Source of the DNA: Zingiber officinale
Taxonomy: Eukaryota; Streptophyta; Magnoliopsida; Zingiberales; Zingiberaceae
Direction of reading: 5' to 3'
DNA length: 64,000 nt
Assembly: GCF_018446385.1 (NCBI RefSeq)
Contig: NC_055986.1
Location: 29,323,593 to 29,387,592 of the forward strand
Program-made: the position numbers and the translations under genes
Shown here: positions 21,493 through 34,000 of the stretch, piece by piece
How positions within the stretch are numbered: position 1 is the stretch's first letter
Layout: every line of letters begins with the position of its first letter
The notes under the pieces: generated by a model
What the model saw: the letters and a program-made list of their open reading frames with translations, nothing else
What the model was told of the DNA's origin: nothing
The model's database searches: none

Positions 21493-21618
21493 AAACATGT
21501 AGCTGTGTGATAGGCACAAAGCGAATTATTCTTTCGCCTTTTACTAAAGAATACCGTGTGCTTGTCACTAAAAATAGAATATATTAATTTTTGAAAGGGT
21601 TTTTTTACAAAGGAGCCC
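21493..21618 (+). ncRNA. U5: U5 snRNA copy 8 (D type), RNA core intact
   Basis: 126 nt, the same length as copy 4. Loop CGCCTTTTACT within ATTCTTT/AAAGAAT, GGCACA/TGTGCT outer pairing, Sm site AATTTTTG and the wobble-paired terminal hairpin GGGTTTTTTT / AAAGGAGCCC are all present. One difference lies just before the Sm site (AATAGAATAT for AATAGCATAT), which may weaken the 5' basal pairing. Promoter and 3' box are in place, so it is a good candidate for expression. Confidence 0.9.
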
Positions 21619-21621
21619 TAA

Positions 21622-21637
21622 CAAATTACAAGTTAAA
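21622..21637 (+). terminator. 3' box of U5 copy 8
   Basis: CA-N7-AGTTAAA, three nucleotides beyond the RNA end, matching the plant snRNA 3' box. Confidence 0.85.
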
Positions 21638-22104
21638 TTTGTTCCTAACAAATTTTAAATTAATTACTTTAGTTGTAAGAGGTATAATGATTCATATATT
21701 TAATTTTCTCATAATTTTTAATAATTTAGAAAATTTTGGTCCTCTTTACATTGATTATTAGGATATATTTAGATAGTACAATGGCTATTAGGATATATTT
21801 AGAAAGTAGTGTGGTGGATGACTAAGCATCATGAGTGTGGTTCAAATATCGTGGTTGTACAATATACTCTGTGAGAGTTTTGATTGCATGAGTCAACATC
21901 ATGGCAGTTTAAATATCGTGGTTGTATGATATACTCTATAAGAGTTTTGAACTCTTGTTGCATGATTTTGTCTCATCTTTTACCATTACACTGTATCCCA
22001 AGGGAAGAGGAGGGTTTACGGAGTCTAGCGCATAGGAAATGAAGGAGGATGCAAAGAGAGGGAAGGTTCAACATTCGAGAGGTGATTAATATGTCTACTG
22101 TTTA

Positions 22105-22153
22105 GTCCCACATTGCTTGTGCATGGTGAGCTTCCTACAGAGGACATTATAAA
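22105..22153 (+). promoter_or_regulatory. snRNA promoter of U5 copy 9 (USE + TATA)
   Basis: USE GTCCCACATTG at 22105-22115 and TATAAA at 22148-22153, spacing 32 bp; intact although the RNA is mutated. Confidence 0.8.
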
Positions 22154-22177
22154 TTAGTTCAGAGTTGCATCATAATA

Positions 22178-22304
22178 AAACATGCAGCTGTGTGATAAGC
22201 CCATAGCGAATTATTCTTTCACCTTTCACTAAAGAATACCGTGTGCTTGTCACTAAAAATAGCATATATAAATTTTTGAAAAGGCTTTTTTTACAAAGGA
22301 GCTC
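22178..22304 (+). pseudogene. U5: U5 snRNA copy 9 (E type), loop mutated
   Basis: The loop reads CACCTTTCACT, two changes in the invariant 11 nt, and the outer stem is weakened (CCCATAGCG for GCACAAAGCG). The Sm site AATTTTTG is intact; the hairpin ends AAAGGAGCTCG. The 3' box CA-N7-AGTTAAA follows at 22308-22323. Probably non-functional despite a perfect promoter. Confidence 0.85.
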
Positions 22305-22604
22305 GAACAAATTACAAGTTAAATTTGTTCTTAACAATTTTTAAATTAATTATTTTAGTTGTAAGAGCTATAATGTTTCATACAATTAATTTTTTAATAA
22401 TTTATAAATTTTTGATCCTCTTTACATTAATTATTAGGATATATTTAGATAGTACATAGACTATTAGGATATATTTACGAAGTAGTGTGGTGGATGACTA
22501 AGCATCATGTGTGGTTCAAATATCATGGTTGTACAATATACTCTGAGAGTTTTGATTGCATGATTCAAAATTATGGTTGTTTAAATATCGTGGTTGCATG
22601 ATAT

Positions 22605-24900
22605 TATAATGACCCGCCTTCTACTGATTAGGCTGTAAGGCCGGGGGTTACATTATGCTAACTATTCTTATGCGGAAAGGAGCTGAACTAATTTAAAATT
22701 CTGCTATTTGCTATAAAATTTGATGTTTATAGTCGGGATACATTTATGAAATTATACATATGCTAAAGAAGGGAGCTTAACTTTCTATTTGGTCGAAAAC
22801 TAAAGTTAGGCGCTTCTGGTTGAAATCAGACATTCCAATCGATCGACTGATCGATTGGAGTTTTTTGATCGATCCACTGATCGACTCAACTCACTACTGT
22901 GCACGGGGTCAAGTCTGAATCGATCGGCTGATCGATCCAGCCTGGCCAATCGATCCGATGGTTGATTCAGAGGCTCTCTGTTCGCAGGGATTTAAATTCC
23001 CGATCGATCGGTTGATCGATCCATGGCCGATCGATCAGCTGATCGACCCATCAGCTCTCTATACGCGACAGATCGCACTTCAATCGATCGATTGATCGAT
23101 CGAGGCTCCCCAATCGATCAGCTAATCGCCTCACTAGCGTTATGTACGCGAGGACTTCTCCCAATCGATCGGCTGATCGACTGAGGACTACTCAATCGAT
23201 CGGCTGATCGATTGGGTTACTGATTTCCGCAGAAATCAGACCCAACCTCATACAAAACTTTCAGAAATTCACCACAACCACCACACTACTACTGGGCATG
23301 CCATTACTCATGGTTAGCTATCTACTATCATGACAAAAACAATCTAAGCATAACATAGTGCATACTCTCATGAATCAAGACACTTGACATCTAAAAGTGC
23401 AGAAAAGTAAATACTATATGAAGTACTAAGTTCTTAATTTTCTAGTTCCCCCAAGGATCTTTATTCCAAGTTTTTGCCCACACACACATCTTCATCGCAT
23501 TGCCTCCAGCCTCTGCTATTCCATCTTTCCTTTACCTTTATCTGCAGTATAAGGAAAATGCAACGTAAGCTTGGGAGCTTAGTAAGAAACCATCTACCTC
23601 ACAAAAACATGCATTTGCAGAAATCATGCTTTTTAAAAGATGCTATGCTGATATGTAAGCTGAGAATCATACTGGAAATGCTAAATCATGGCACATGAGC
23701 ATGTAAATCATGGCAATCAAGAACTAAACATAGAGCTATCTGCTATATCAATAGAAAACTAAACTGAAGCTAAGCTGAATTCACTTATCTGTTTTGTGAA
23801 GTTTGAAAACTATTTTCGTAAATAGATAAAAATACTAAACATGCTGCTGATGGGCCCGACATCTGTACTTGCTGTGCACGCATTCCTAACTAGGCCAGAG
23901 GTAGCAAGTCCCGAATCTAGTAGGGTTACTAGGTTATCTAAACCTAGGGACGACTATGGGAGCCTAACCCAAGGACAACTGAAGTCCAGTACAGTGCCAC
24001 TGATAAAGTAAAATACTGTTTATAACTGATTTATCATATCTTGCTTTTTACTCGGTTATCTAAACCTAGAGCTAGGTTAGCTGAACCTAGAGGCAACTAT
24101 AGGAGCCCACCCATTGGACCGTAGTCCCATATAACCGAAGCAAGGCTATGTATGCTATTTAAAAATGCATCTAGGCATTTAACTGAACTATTAAAACACC
24201 TATTGTAGCATATAACTGTATTAGGCATTTTATCGAGCACCTGGTGTGCTCTAACTCTACATATGGCTGCACTATGAATATAATCGCGAACTATAGACAT
24301 AAAAACATACGATTAGCTACTTATACTGCAGGTGAGGGGTTACTTACATCCTGCGCTAGATTTTATTACAATCTGATCGCTAGATTTCCGGAGAAGAGGA
24401 TCTCTTCGACGATCTTCTTACGCCTACGCGTTCTTCTCGCGGAGAGGAATGTCTTCGTGCCGGAATTGTCGCCGGAAAGTTCTCCTACGATCCAAGGGGT
24501 GGAACCCTAGGCTTCTTGGGTTTGGGCGCCGAGAGGAAGAGGAGAAGGAAGGGTTTCGGCGGTGAGGGTTTGAGGGAGAAGAGAATTGTCGATCAAAAAT
24601 AACAACTCTCCACTTAATTTCCCTATTTATATTAACTAATTAATACACCCCAACTAAACCTTAAATATAATTGTTCTCCTCTTCTTTCAGCACACCCCTG
24701 CTGGGGCCCCTTGGTTACTAGAATCACCCTATATGTCATAGAGTCCATAGGTCTCAGGTTCGATTCCCGCTTAGGCTATTTTACATTTTTGTTTATTTTT
24801 GCTACTTCTGCTACTCCAAAAATTCCATAAAAATATTCTAAAATTCTAGAAAAATAATAGAATATTTCTAAAATTAATTTGAGAATTTTCGGGCGTTACA
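22605..24900 (-). repeat. 3' LTR of chromovirus B
   Basis: On the minus strand it runs from TGTAACGCCCGAAAA (24900) to a decayed ...GGTCATTATA (22605; the other LTR has GGTCGTTACA). It carries the CGATCG palindrome cluster and a tRNA-like patch at about 24701-24777 with GGTTCGATTCC. It keeps a stretch of about 57 bp near 23808-23870 that the other LTR lacks. Confidence 0.92.
22836..23216. repeat. Cluster of CGATCG-type palindromes in LTR
   Basis: About ten imperfect copies of (A)TCGATCGGCTGATCGAT and relatives at 20-60 bp spacing. Each is an inverted repeat ATCGATC/GATCGAT around a 2-4 nt centre. The same cluster lies in the other LTR at about 48996-49378. Confidence 0.85.
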
Positions 24901-24914
24901 ATCCCCCATACCTT
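24901..24914 (-). other. Polypurine tract of chromovirus B
   Basis: The minus strand reads GGTATGGGGGAT immediately before the 3' LTR start (TGTAACGCC), the expected position of the plus-strand primer. Confidence 0.8.
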
Positions 24915-24935
24915 ATAAAAAGTTCATCCTCGAAT

Positions 24936-27244
24936 TTAGAATAACTCTGGGTACTTCTGTCTCATACTAGCTTCTGTCTCCCAAGTTGCCTCTTCTGTTG
25001 TGTGATTTTACCAAATAACTTTTACTAATGGTACCTCCTTATTCCGTAATTTCTTAACTGCTCGGTCTATTATCTGAATAGGCCGACTGTCATAGCTGAG
25101 GTCTTCACGGACTTGTACCGACTGGGGCTCAATCAGCTGGGTGGCATCTGGGATATGCTTCTTCAGCATAGAGACATGAAATACGTTATGGATAACTGAC
25201 ATCTCCTGGGGTAGCTCTAGCTCATATGCTACCTTGCCAACTCTTCTAGTGATAAGGTATGGTCCCACATATCTGGGACTTAATTTGCCCTTCTTCCCAA
25301 AACGCATTACTCCCTTCATGGGAGCCACTCGGAGAAACACTGTATCCCCAACTGAAAACTCTAAGGGTCGACGCCGTGTATCAGCATAGCTTTTCTGGCG
25401 GCTCTGAGCTGTCTCTATTCTCGGGCGGATATGCTGTATAGCTGCTGTGGTATCTGCTACTAGATCTGTTTGAAGTTCTAGTTCTTTCTGTTCACCACAC
25501 TCATACCAGCAGATTGAAGATCCACACCTCCACCCATAGAGAGCCTCGTAGGGTGCCATACCGATAGTGGCCTGATAGCTATTGTTGTATGCAAATTCTG
25601 CTAAACACAGATATTTGCACCAACTTCCCTTGAAGTCTAGGGCACATGCTCAGAGCATATCTTCGAGTACATAATTTACTCGCTCCGTCTGACCATCTGT
25701 CTGAGGATGGAAAGCTGTGCTAAACTTTAACTTGGTACCCAGTGCTGACTGTACACACTCCCAGAATTGTGACGTGAACCTACTGTCTCTGTCTGAAATG
25801 ATGGTCCGTGGAACTCCATGCAGTCTAACAATCTCCTTGAGATACAACTGAGCTAGCTGCTCCATGGAGTAGGATATCTTGATAGCTAAGAAGTGGGCTG
25901 ATTTAGTCAACCTGTCGACTATTATCCAGATGGCATCAAAACCATTCGTGGTTCTAGGTAGTTCCACTATGAAATCCATAGAAATATCCTCCCACTTCTA
26001 TTCTGGGATCTGAATAGGCTGCAGAACTCCTCCTGGTCTCTTGTGTTCTTCCTTGACCCTCTGGCAGGTCAGACAGGTACTGACATATCTAGCGATGTCT
26101 CTTTTCATCCCAGGCCACCAAAAATATTTCTTTAGATCTTGGTACATCTTGGTGGAGCCAGGGTGCATCGCGTACGGAGTCTTGTGAGCCTCATCTAGAA
26201 TCTTCCTCCGTAGTTCCTCCTGATCCGGAACACATAGTCTGTCACCAACATGTAATACCCCACTATCAGCTATTCGAAACTCTCTACTTTCTGAATTTCG
26301 GGGTCCTGATCCTGAGCTGTCTGGATATCACCAAGCAGGGTAGATACTAATGTCATAGTAGAGAGTTGCCCAACTACTAGTTCGAGACCAAAATCTGTAA
26401 TCTCCTTTTGTCGGGGCGGTGACATGGCTGCTAGGGACAGTAAGGTGGCACTGGATTTCCTGCTGAGTGCATATACCACCTTATTGGCCTTTCCTGGATG
26501 GTAGAGGATGTCTATGTCGTAGTCTTTGACCAGCTCGAGCCATCTGCGCTGTCGCATATTCAGATCCTTCTAAGTGAAGAAGTACTTCAGACTCTGGTGA
26601 TCTGTATACACTCTGCATTGAGCTCTATACAAGTAATGTCTCCAAATTTTGAGTGCGAAAATAACTGCTGCAAGCTCAAGGTCATAAGTAGGATAGTTCC
26701 TCTCATAGTCCTTGAGCTGTCTGGAGGCATAGGTGATCACCTTACCATTTTGCATCAGTACTACTCCTAGTCCCAATTTAGAGGCATCACTGTAGATATT
26801 AAAGCTGTCTGTGTCTTCTGGTAGAGTCAGAATGGGTGCACTGGTCAATCTTCTTTTGAGCTCCATGAAACTGTTCTCACAGTCCTCTGTCCACTGAAAT
26901 TTTCTGTTCCTCCTGGTAAGAGCTGTCAGTGGGGAGGTTATCCTGGAGAAATCCTCTACAAATTTTCTATAATAGTCTGCTAGTCCCAAAAAGCTTCTGA
27001 TTTCACTGGCATTCTTAGGTCTCTTCCAGTTACTCACAGCTTCTATCTTACTGGGGTCTACCATGATACCATCCTTGGAGATGATGTGACCCAGAAACGA
27101 TACTTGATCCAGCCAGAATTCACATTTCGTGAACTTGGCGTACAGCAGGTTCTGTTGAAGGGTCTGTAGTACTATCTTCAGGTGCTCTACGTGTTCTTCC
27201 TGAGTTCCAGAATAAATAAGAATGTCGTCGATAAATATGATAAC
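24936..27244 (-). pseudogene. pol 3' half of chromovirus B (RT end-RNaseH-INT-chromodomain)
   Basis: Starts at the copia target site in the middle of the RT active site ([10 protein letters not shown]) and continues with RT thumb ([10 protein letters not shown]), RNase H ([24 protein letters not shown] followed by a stop at about 26568), integrase (MDFIVELPRTTNG, ISDRDSRFTS, TDGQTERVN) and the C-terminal GPYLITRRVGK then RPIQIIDRAVKKLRNK, ending at KYPELF (24936). In-frame stops interrupt it at several points, so it is a dead copy. Confidence 0.9.
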
Positions 27245-29193
27245 TGTTAGTTAGAGCCCTAGAGCCAATCATTTGATGATTGTATGGACTCATGTATATC
27301 ATATTCTTGTATATTAATAAAGGCATTTGATTTTGGTTATTATACTTACTTGTATTGGTGCCAAATAAACTAAGTATAATAGCGTCCTTGAATAGAAGGT
27401 TCTCACCTATATCAATCGGTTAGTTGAACTGATAGTGAGATGATATAGGGAACACTACTCTAAATCATTCCTAGTCGAGTATTAACATTCAGGGGCAATG
27501 TTAATGCAATAAGACTAGCATGTAGGTCAACTCGATGACTTGATCTCACAAGTCATGGATATGGAGATATCAAGTTGACACATGGGTATGCATTGGAGAA
27601 TGTATACTGAATGACCCGCCATGAGAAAGTATCATGGATCGTTATATGAGTGTCATATACTTTCTCATGTGGCTATTAGTATGACTATTAGTTCTTTGAC
27701 CTGAAGTCACCATAGATGCCTACATAAGGAGTTATGTACTTTGGTTTCGTCAAACATCACCCGTAACAGGGTGGACTATAAAGGCGATTACTGGGTATGT
27801 AATGAATTATGCAGAGGGATGTGAGTGATGTAGATGGGATCTATCCCACCCATATGACGGGAGCGACATCGATATTCTTGATAGAGTGAGACCACTAAGT
27901 GCATGGCCATGCCCAAATGAGTCAACATTAGATGTTGAGCTCATTTGATCGAGTGAGTCTACTTGGAGTTCAAGATTTAGATTGATTAGAGGATGACACG
28001 GTCTATGCCTCACATTGATCAATCTAGATGTCAAGGATAGAAGGACATTTGTCACATATTGTGAGGAGTCACAATTAGTAGTCACAAGGTGATGTTGGAT
28101 CTCAACATTTCTTGTAACTTGGGTAGCAATGATGTATTGCTAGATGTCGCTCATTGCTTATGTTTCTAAAAGAGTTTAGGGCATTGCCAACGTTACAAGA
28201 ACCTATAGGGTCACACACTAAGGACAATTAGATGGAGATTTGGTTCATATGATGAACCAAGAGGATTAGATTCATTTGATGAATCATATTGGATTAAGAG
28301 TAATCCAAATTGGGCTAATTGAGTTGGACTCAAGTTGATTCATGTATTCAATGAGTCTAATTTAGATTATGACTCATTAAATCAACTTAATTTAATGAAT
28401 TAGATTCATTATATTAAGTTGGCTTGAATCATATGGTTAGATTAGATCAACCATGAGAGAGATTTGATCAAGTTTGACTTGATTTGAGAGGAAGAGAAAA
28501 AGTCATGTTTGACTTGACTTTTTGCCACATCACTAGTGAGTTGGCAAGATGTGGACCAATAGGATTGCTCCACATCATCAATGTGTGCCACCTCATGGAG
28601 GTTACAAGCCTCCATAGCATTTAATGTGGCCGGCCCACATTAAATGAGGAGGTTACACTTGTTGCCATGTCATTTAGTGAGGTGGCAAGATGTGGACCAA
28701 TAGTGTTGATCCACATCATCCTAGAGTGCCACCTCATGGGGGTTACAACTCTTAATGGTCTCCACATTAATTAGAATTAATGTGGGGGTTACACCTCCTA
28801 GAGTGGCCGGCCACTTGATGGCTAAGGGGTTTTTTGAATTTCCTCTCATTGATTCATTCACTCTTCTTTTCCCTTGGGTGCTCTCTCTTCTCCTTCTCCC
28901 ATTCCTTGGCCGAACACTCCATTGGTGCTAGCACACCTTGTGTTTTGGTCATATCCTTCTACTTGTGTCCGTGTGGATACATATAGAGGTTGTCTACTTT
29001 GACAACTAGAGATCCGGCGATATCTTGGACAAGCGGGAACGCGAAGGGCTTCGCTACAAGGGTAATGATCTTAACTTTAGTGTAGATCTAAAGTTTTTAC
29101 AAACTCGTACAAGAAAAGGTTTTTCGAAAATTTTGTTTACGAATCTTTGCACGAGATCCATGGCTTTGGCTGACTCGGGGTTTCCGCGCCGCG
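27245..29193 (+). repeat. 5' LTR of the copia element, first segment
   Basis: Collinear with the 3' LTR from TGTTAGTTAGAGCCC to GGGTTTCCGCGCCGCG, where the Athila-type element interrupts; the last 34 bp resume at 39562-39595. Includes GC-poor promoter-like DNA and a sequence CACATCA-rich region (28540-28720) with duplicated GGTGGCAAGATGTGGACCAA blocks. The minus-strand open frame 27807-28085 recurs in the other LTRs but only as LTR sequence. Confidence 0.9.
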
Positions 29194-30840
29194 TGATGTG
29201 CGTTGATTATATACTCTTTTATTCATGTTTTTACGCACATTTACATACTTTGAGCATGCTTAATCTATGCATTTTTATACTTCTAGCTTTCCTTTTAGCA
29301 TATTTACTCTTTTGGTTCGGAGATCTGCTTTTTGTGCATTTTCTGTACATAGGAGTCGATTTGGTGAAGAATTTACATCTTTGGGCAAGCCTTGGAGGAA
29401 ACAAAGGGAGAAAGCACTAGGCCGTGTACCTCACACGGCCCTGCACTGGTATGGAGCTCGGGCCGTGTGGAGTTTGGCACCAACAGAAGAGGAAGATGAC
29501 ATGGTCGTGTGAACCTCACACGGCCGTGTCAAGATTTGAAGCCAACCAGAGCAGAAGCCTTACATGGCCGTGCGGATCTACACGGCCGTGTGAGGTTTCC
29601 AGAGACCAAGCAGGCTGTGGCCGTGTGCACCACACGACCGTGTAGCATTTCCAGAGAGCAGAAGGTTCCTGGCCGTGTGAATCACACGGCCGTGCAGCTT
29701 TGGCAGAGGAGGAACTGGACATGGCCGTGTGAATCTCACACGGCCGTGTCACGGGGCCGTATGGCGCCCGATTCCCTCCTCTATTTAAACCCTCCTTCAT
29801 GAATTGAAAGGGGATCTCTTCCCCTTGGGGAGAAGGCAAGATTTGGTGGTTTCCTCCCATTCTTGGGAGGATTTCTGGGCGATTCTAAGGGAGTTCTTGA
29901 CGATTTCGACTCTGGAGCGAGGATTGGATCCGAAGACGAGGCTTCTTCGTAGATAAGTCTTCTCTTTCTCCCTTTTCTTGGTTTCTTGGATTGGGGATTT
30001 AAGAAATGCTTGTAATCTTTATTTCTTCGGGCATTCTTCCTCGATTCATGGAGTAGATCTTGTATTCTAGGATTAAGGGAGTATTTGTATGATGGATTGA
30101 TGTAATCTCTTATGGATTTGCCATTTTCTTGTTTCAATAACATTGTCTTGCTTGTATCAATTAGATCTTGAATGATTAATGGTGATTTGTGCTTAATTCT
30201 CATTCTTGATTGATTGTTTGGATTTCTTGTGGACTTTGTAAAGATAAACTCTCACTCGATCATCCGAGGGATCCACGTGACAGGTGTAAGCCCGTGTAAG
30301 GACGTTTGAGAGATAATCTTGAAGAGGAAATAGGAACATTCAAGAGAGAAGGATGGATTTTGAGATTAGTTTCTTGTATCTTGATAGATTAATAAGTTGT
30401 GGGCTTCTACGTTGATATCCGAGGAAGGCATAGTAATAGGTGCGCTTCTGTGTAAGGACAACATAGGTTCACGTCTAATTGATCATATTTAGATACATTT
30501 CTCAGTCCTTAGCCGGTTATCTATTGCAAGAGAGAACCGGCAACTTTCTACAAGTGTTGGGCAATTGAGGGATAAGAATTGGTGAACCATTTACATTCAA
30601 GAAATCTTACAAAGAAACCGAAACTCCTAGAATCTCCCTTATTCATAACCCAAAACACTAAACTCTTGTTAGTTGATCTATAATATTAGATTTGTTTACC
30701 TTCACTTTGCATTTAAAACGATTGGATAGTTGTTTAGCTAATTCGCATTGAGACATTTCTAGTGCTTATTCCAGTCCCTGTGGATACGATAATCTTTTAT
30801 ATTACTTGCGACATTTCCGTACACTTGCGGAGAGCGAACA
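29194..30840 (+). repeat. 5' LTR of Athila-type element
   Basis: Contains a cluster of CACACGGCCGTGTG palindromes (about 29422-29762) followed by a TATA-like CTATTTAAACC (about 29780) and the probable U5 region. No gene is called; frames such as 29025-29420 and 29424-29645 are shadows of the repeat. Confidence 0.92.
29422..29762. repeat. CACGGCCGTG palindrome cluster, Athila 5' LTR
   Basis: About a dozen half or full palindromes of the form GGCCGTGTGAATCACACGGCC, spaced 20-50 bp, ending just upstream of CTATTTAAACC. Copies recur in the 3' LTR (38163-38480), where one repeat block is deleted. Confidence 0.9.
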
Positions 30841-30846
30841 AGTTTT

Positions 30847-30864
30847 TGGCGTCGTTGCCGGGGA
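30847..30864 (+). other. Primer-binding site of Athila-type element
   Basis: TGGCGTCGTTGCCGGGGA begins six bases after the LTR end; Athila/Tat elements use this class of PBS, distinct from the initiator-Met type in the other elements here. Confidence 0.85.
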
Positions 30865-31086
30865 CTGCGCTATAACATTAGGAATTATCAATTGAGTTAG
30901 ACTAAACAAAACATTTGTTTTCCTTTCATATTGCATAGTTGTAACTAATCATTAGATTTCTGTTTTTACTTTCTTGTATAACTTTTACTTCTTGCTAATT
31001 CTTTGTGTACAAATTCAATTATGCATTTTTGATTCTTTTATTTTTCTTTTCCTGTTGAATTGTCAATTGCTATCTTGTTCTTGTGT

Positions 31087-34000
31087 ATGCGAAGATCTAG
31101 CTTTGCAGGGGAATTCTTTCCTTTTGACCCTGAGATTGACAGAACTTTCCACAAAAGAAGAATTCTGCAAAGGCAAATAGAAGAACAAGAATATCTAAAC
31201 ATGGTGTGCAAGTCACTAGGAGATTATGGAGCTCCGAAGTCTGCAAAACAAATGGGAGCAATTGTTTACCCTAACATACAAGCAAGAAATTTTATACTCA
31301 AACCATCTTTTGTTTCCATGGTTCAGAAAACTCAGTTTGGAGGATTGGAGATTGAGAACCCTTATTCCCATTTGATGGAGTTTTATAGATATTGTTATAC
31401 TTTGAAATATGAAGAAGTTTCATCTGATATTGTTCAGCTGCTTGTTTTTCCTTTTAGTCTGAAGGATGCTGCAAAAAGATGGTATAATTCTCTAAAGTCT
31501 CAAAGTATCAAAACATGGGATGAGTTAGAGCAAAAATTCCTTGACCAATATTTCCCTCCAAGGAAAACTACTTATTTGAGAAGTCAAATTTTAAATTTTA
31601 AGCAATTGGATGGAGAAAAATTATACCAAGCCTGGGAAAGATATTCTTCTCTTCAGCAGTTATGTCCACATCATGGAATTGAGAAATGGTTAATTATGCA
31701 TTTGTTCTATGTTGGGCTTTCTTTCTCAAATAAGAATCAACTGGATTTAGCATATGGAGGATCATTCTTGAAAAAAAGTCTAGAAGAAACTTTTGAGATA
31801 GTTGGCAGAATTACGCAAAATTCCAATGATTGGGCAGAGCAAGATAGCTCATTCTTAACAATGGATATCATTAGGGGAAAGAATGACGTTGAAAAAGGGC
31901 TTATTTTGAATCAAAACGATTTCCAAACATTATTTCCTTGGTGCTGTGAATCATTATCAAAAATGTTTGGTGAAAAAGCATTTTTAACAGAAAAGGGGGT
32001 ATGTCTTGGTGATCTTAAGGAGGATGATCTGTCTTTAGATAATGAAGAGTTTTTAGAAGAAAGCTTGGCTAAGGAGGAGACTATGTTGATAGAACAAGAG
32101 CCAGTTTTACCAGAAATAGTACCACCTCAACTTGAACTTAAACCATTGCCACCAGATCTTAAGTATGAATTTCTTGGGCCGAATTCTACTTATCCAGTTA
32201 TAATTAATGCTCAGTTAAATGAGTTTGAAACAAAGAGACTGTTGGATGAGTTAAGGTTGCATAGAAAGGCCATTGGATATACAATTGATGATATAAAAGG
32301 GATTAGTCCATCTCTCTGTATGCATAGAATTTTACTTGAAGAGGGGTACAAGAACTCAATTGAGCATCAAAGGAGACTAAATCCAAATTTAAAAGAGGTA
32401 GTAAAGAAGGAAGTGATTAAACTTCTTGATGCAGGGATTATTTACCCAATTTCGGATAGTGAATGGGTGAATCCAGTCCACGTGGTTCCAAAGAAAGGAG
32501 GAATGACTGTTATCAAGAATGAAGAAGATAAGCTAATTTCAACACGAACAGTGACGGGGTGGCGAATGTGCATTGATTATCGGAAGTTGAATAAAGAAAC
32601 AAGGAAGGATCATTTCCCTTTACCATTTATTGATGAAATGCTTGAAATATTAGCTAAACATTCCTACTTTTGTTACTTGGACGGATATTCTGGATTTTTT
32701 CAAATTCCAATTCATCCTCAAGACCAGGAGAAGACTACTTTTACTTGTCCTTATGGTACCTTTGCTTATCGTCGGATGCCATTTGGGCTTTGTAATGCTC
32801 CAGCCACTTTTCAGAGATGCATGATGGCAATTTTTTCAGATTTAATAGAAAAAATTATGGAGGTTTTCATGGATGACTTCTCAATTTATGGAAATGATTT
32901 TGATTCTTGTTTGTCAAATCTTTCTACTGTTCTAAAAAGGTGTGAAGATACAAACCTAGTGTTGAAGTGGGGAAAATGTCATTTTATGGTTAAGGAAGGA
33001 ATAGTTTTGGGGCGTAAAATTTCAGAGCGTGGTATTGAGGTTGACCAAGCAAAAGTGGAAGTAATAGACAAATTACCCCCACACATCAATGTAAAAGGAG
33101 TTAGGAGTTTTTTGGGACATGCTGATTTCTATAGACGTTTTATTAAGGACTTTTCAAAGATTTCCAAGCCATTGACTAATCTGTTGATTAAAGATGTTGA
33201 GTTTTGTTTTGATAACGAATGTATTGAAGCCTTCAATAAAATCAAGAGTGCTCTTACAACAGCTCCAGTCATTCAAGCACCTGATTGGGATCTTCCTTTT
33301 GAAATAATGTGTGATCCTAGTGATTTTGCTGTAGGAGCAGTTTTGGGACAACGAAGAAATAAGATTTTACATGCGATCCATTATGCAAGTAAAACACTTG
33401 ATGCAGCCCAAGTAAACTATTCTACTACAGAAAAAGAATTATTGGCAGTGGTATTTGCTATTGATAAATTCAGATCCTATCTAGTAGGATCAAGAATAAT
33501 AGTGTATACTGATCATGCAGCTATTCGGTATCTACTTGGAAAGAAAGATGCTAAACCCAGGTTAATCAGGTGGATTTTACTTTTGCAAGAGTTCAACCTT
33601 GAGATTAGGGATAAGAAAGGAGCTGAAAATGTAGTAGCAGATCATTTGTCTAGAATACCTCAAAAGTCAGAAAATGAGGTGGATTTTGATTTACCTATTG
33701 ATGACATATTCCCAGATGAACACTTATTAGCTTTATCAAGTGTGAAAACTCCTTGGTACGCAGATTTTGTGAATTTCCTTGCTAGTGGAGTGTTACCTCC
33801 GGATTTTTCTCATCAACAAAGGAAAAAGTTTTTTTCAGAAGTTAAGAATTATGTTTGGGATGAACCTCTCCTATATAAGAAGTGCAATGATGTGATTTAT
33901 CGAAGATGTATACCTGAAGAAGAAGTTAGAGATATCTTGTTTCATTGCCATTCTTCATCCTATGGAGGACATTTGGGTAGTTCAAAAACAATTACGAAAA

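Larger units (their letters stand above)
20947..22604 (+). repeat. U5 array, block 3 (end of copy 7, copies 8-9, spacer of copy 10)
   Basis: Continues copy 7 after the MITE, holds complete D (copy 8) and E (copy 9) units, and enters the spacer of a B unit, where chromovirus B interrupts at GATAT (22600-22604). Confidence 0.9.

Noticed and set aside
22836-23216. Regularly spaced palindromes resembling a CRISPR array
   Set aside because: Spacers are irregular and not unique, the cluster is duplicated in both LTRs, and the genome is a plant.
24740-24777. Possible tRNA gene with GGTTCGATTCC
   Set aside because: Only the B-box and a weak A-box are visible; acceptor and anticodon stems do not pair and the segment lies in an LTR.
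27807-28085. Minus-strand open frame seen in three copia LTRs (27807, 44825, 61496)
   Set aside because: The copies are alleles of one LTR; similarity is explained by LTR descent, and the most diverged copy does not keep the ends.
29424-29860. Overlapping frames on both strands rich in Arg, Pro and Cys
   Set aside because: Produced by the CACACGGCCGTG palindromes, which read open in many frames.
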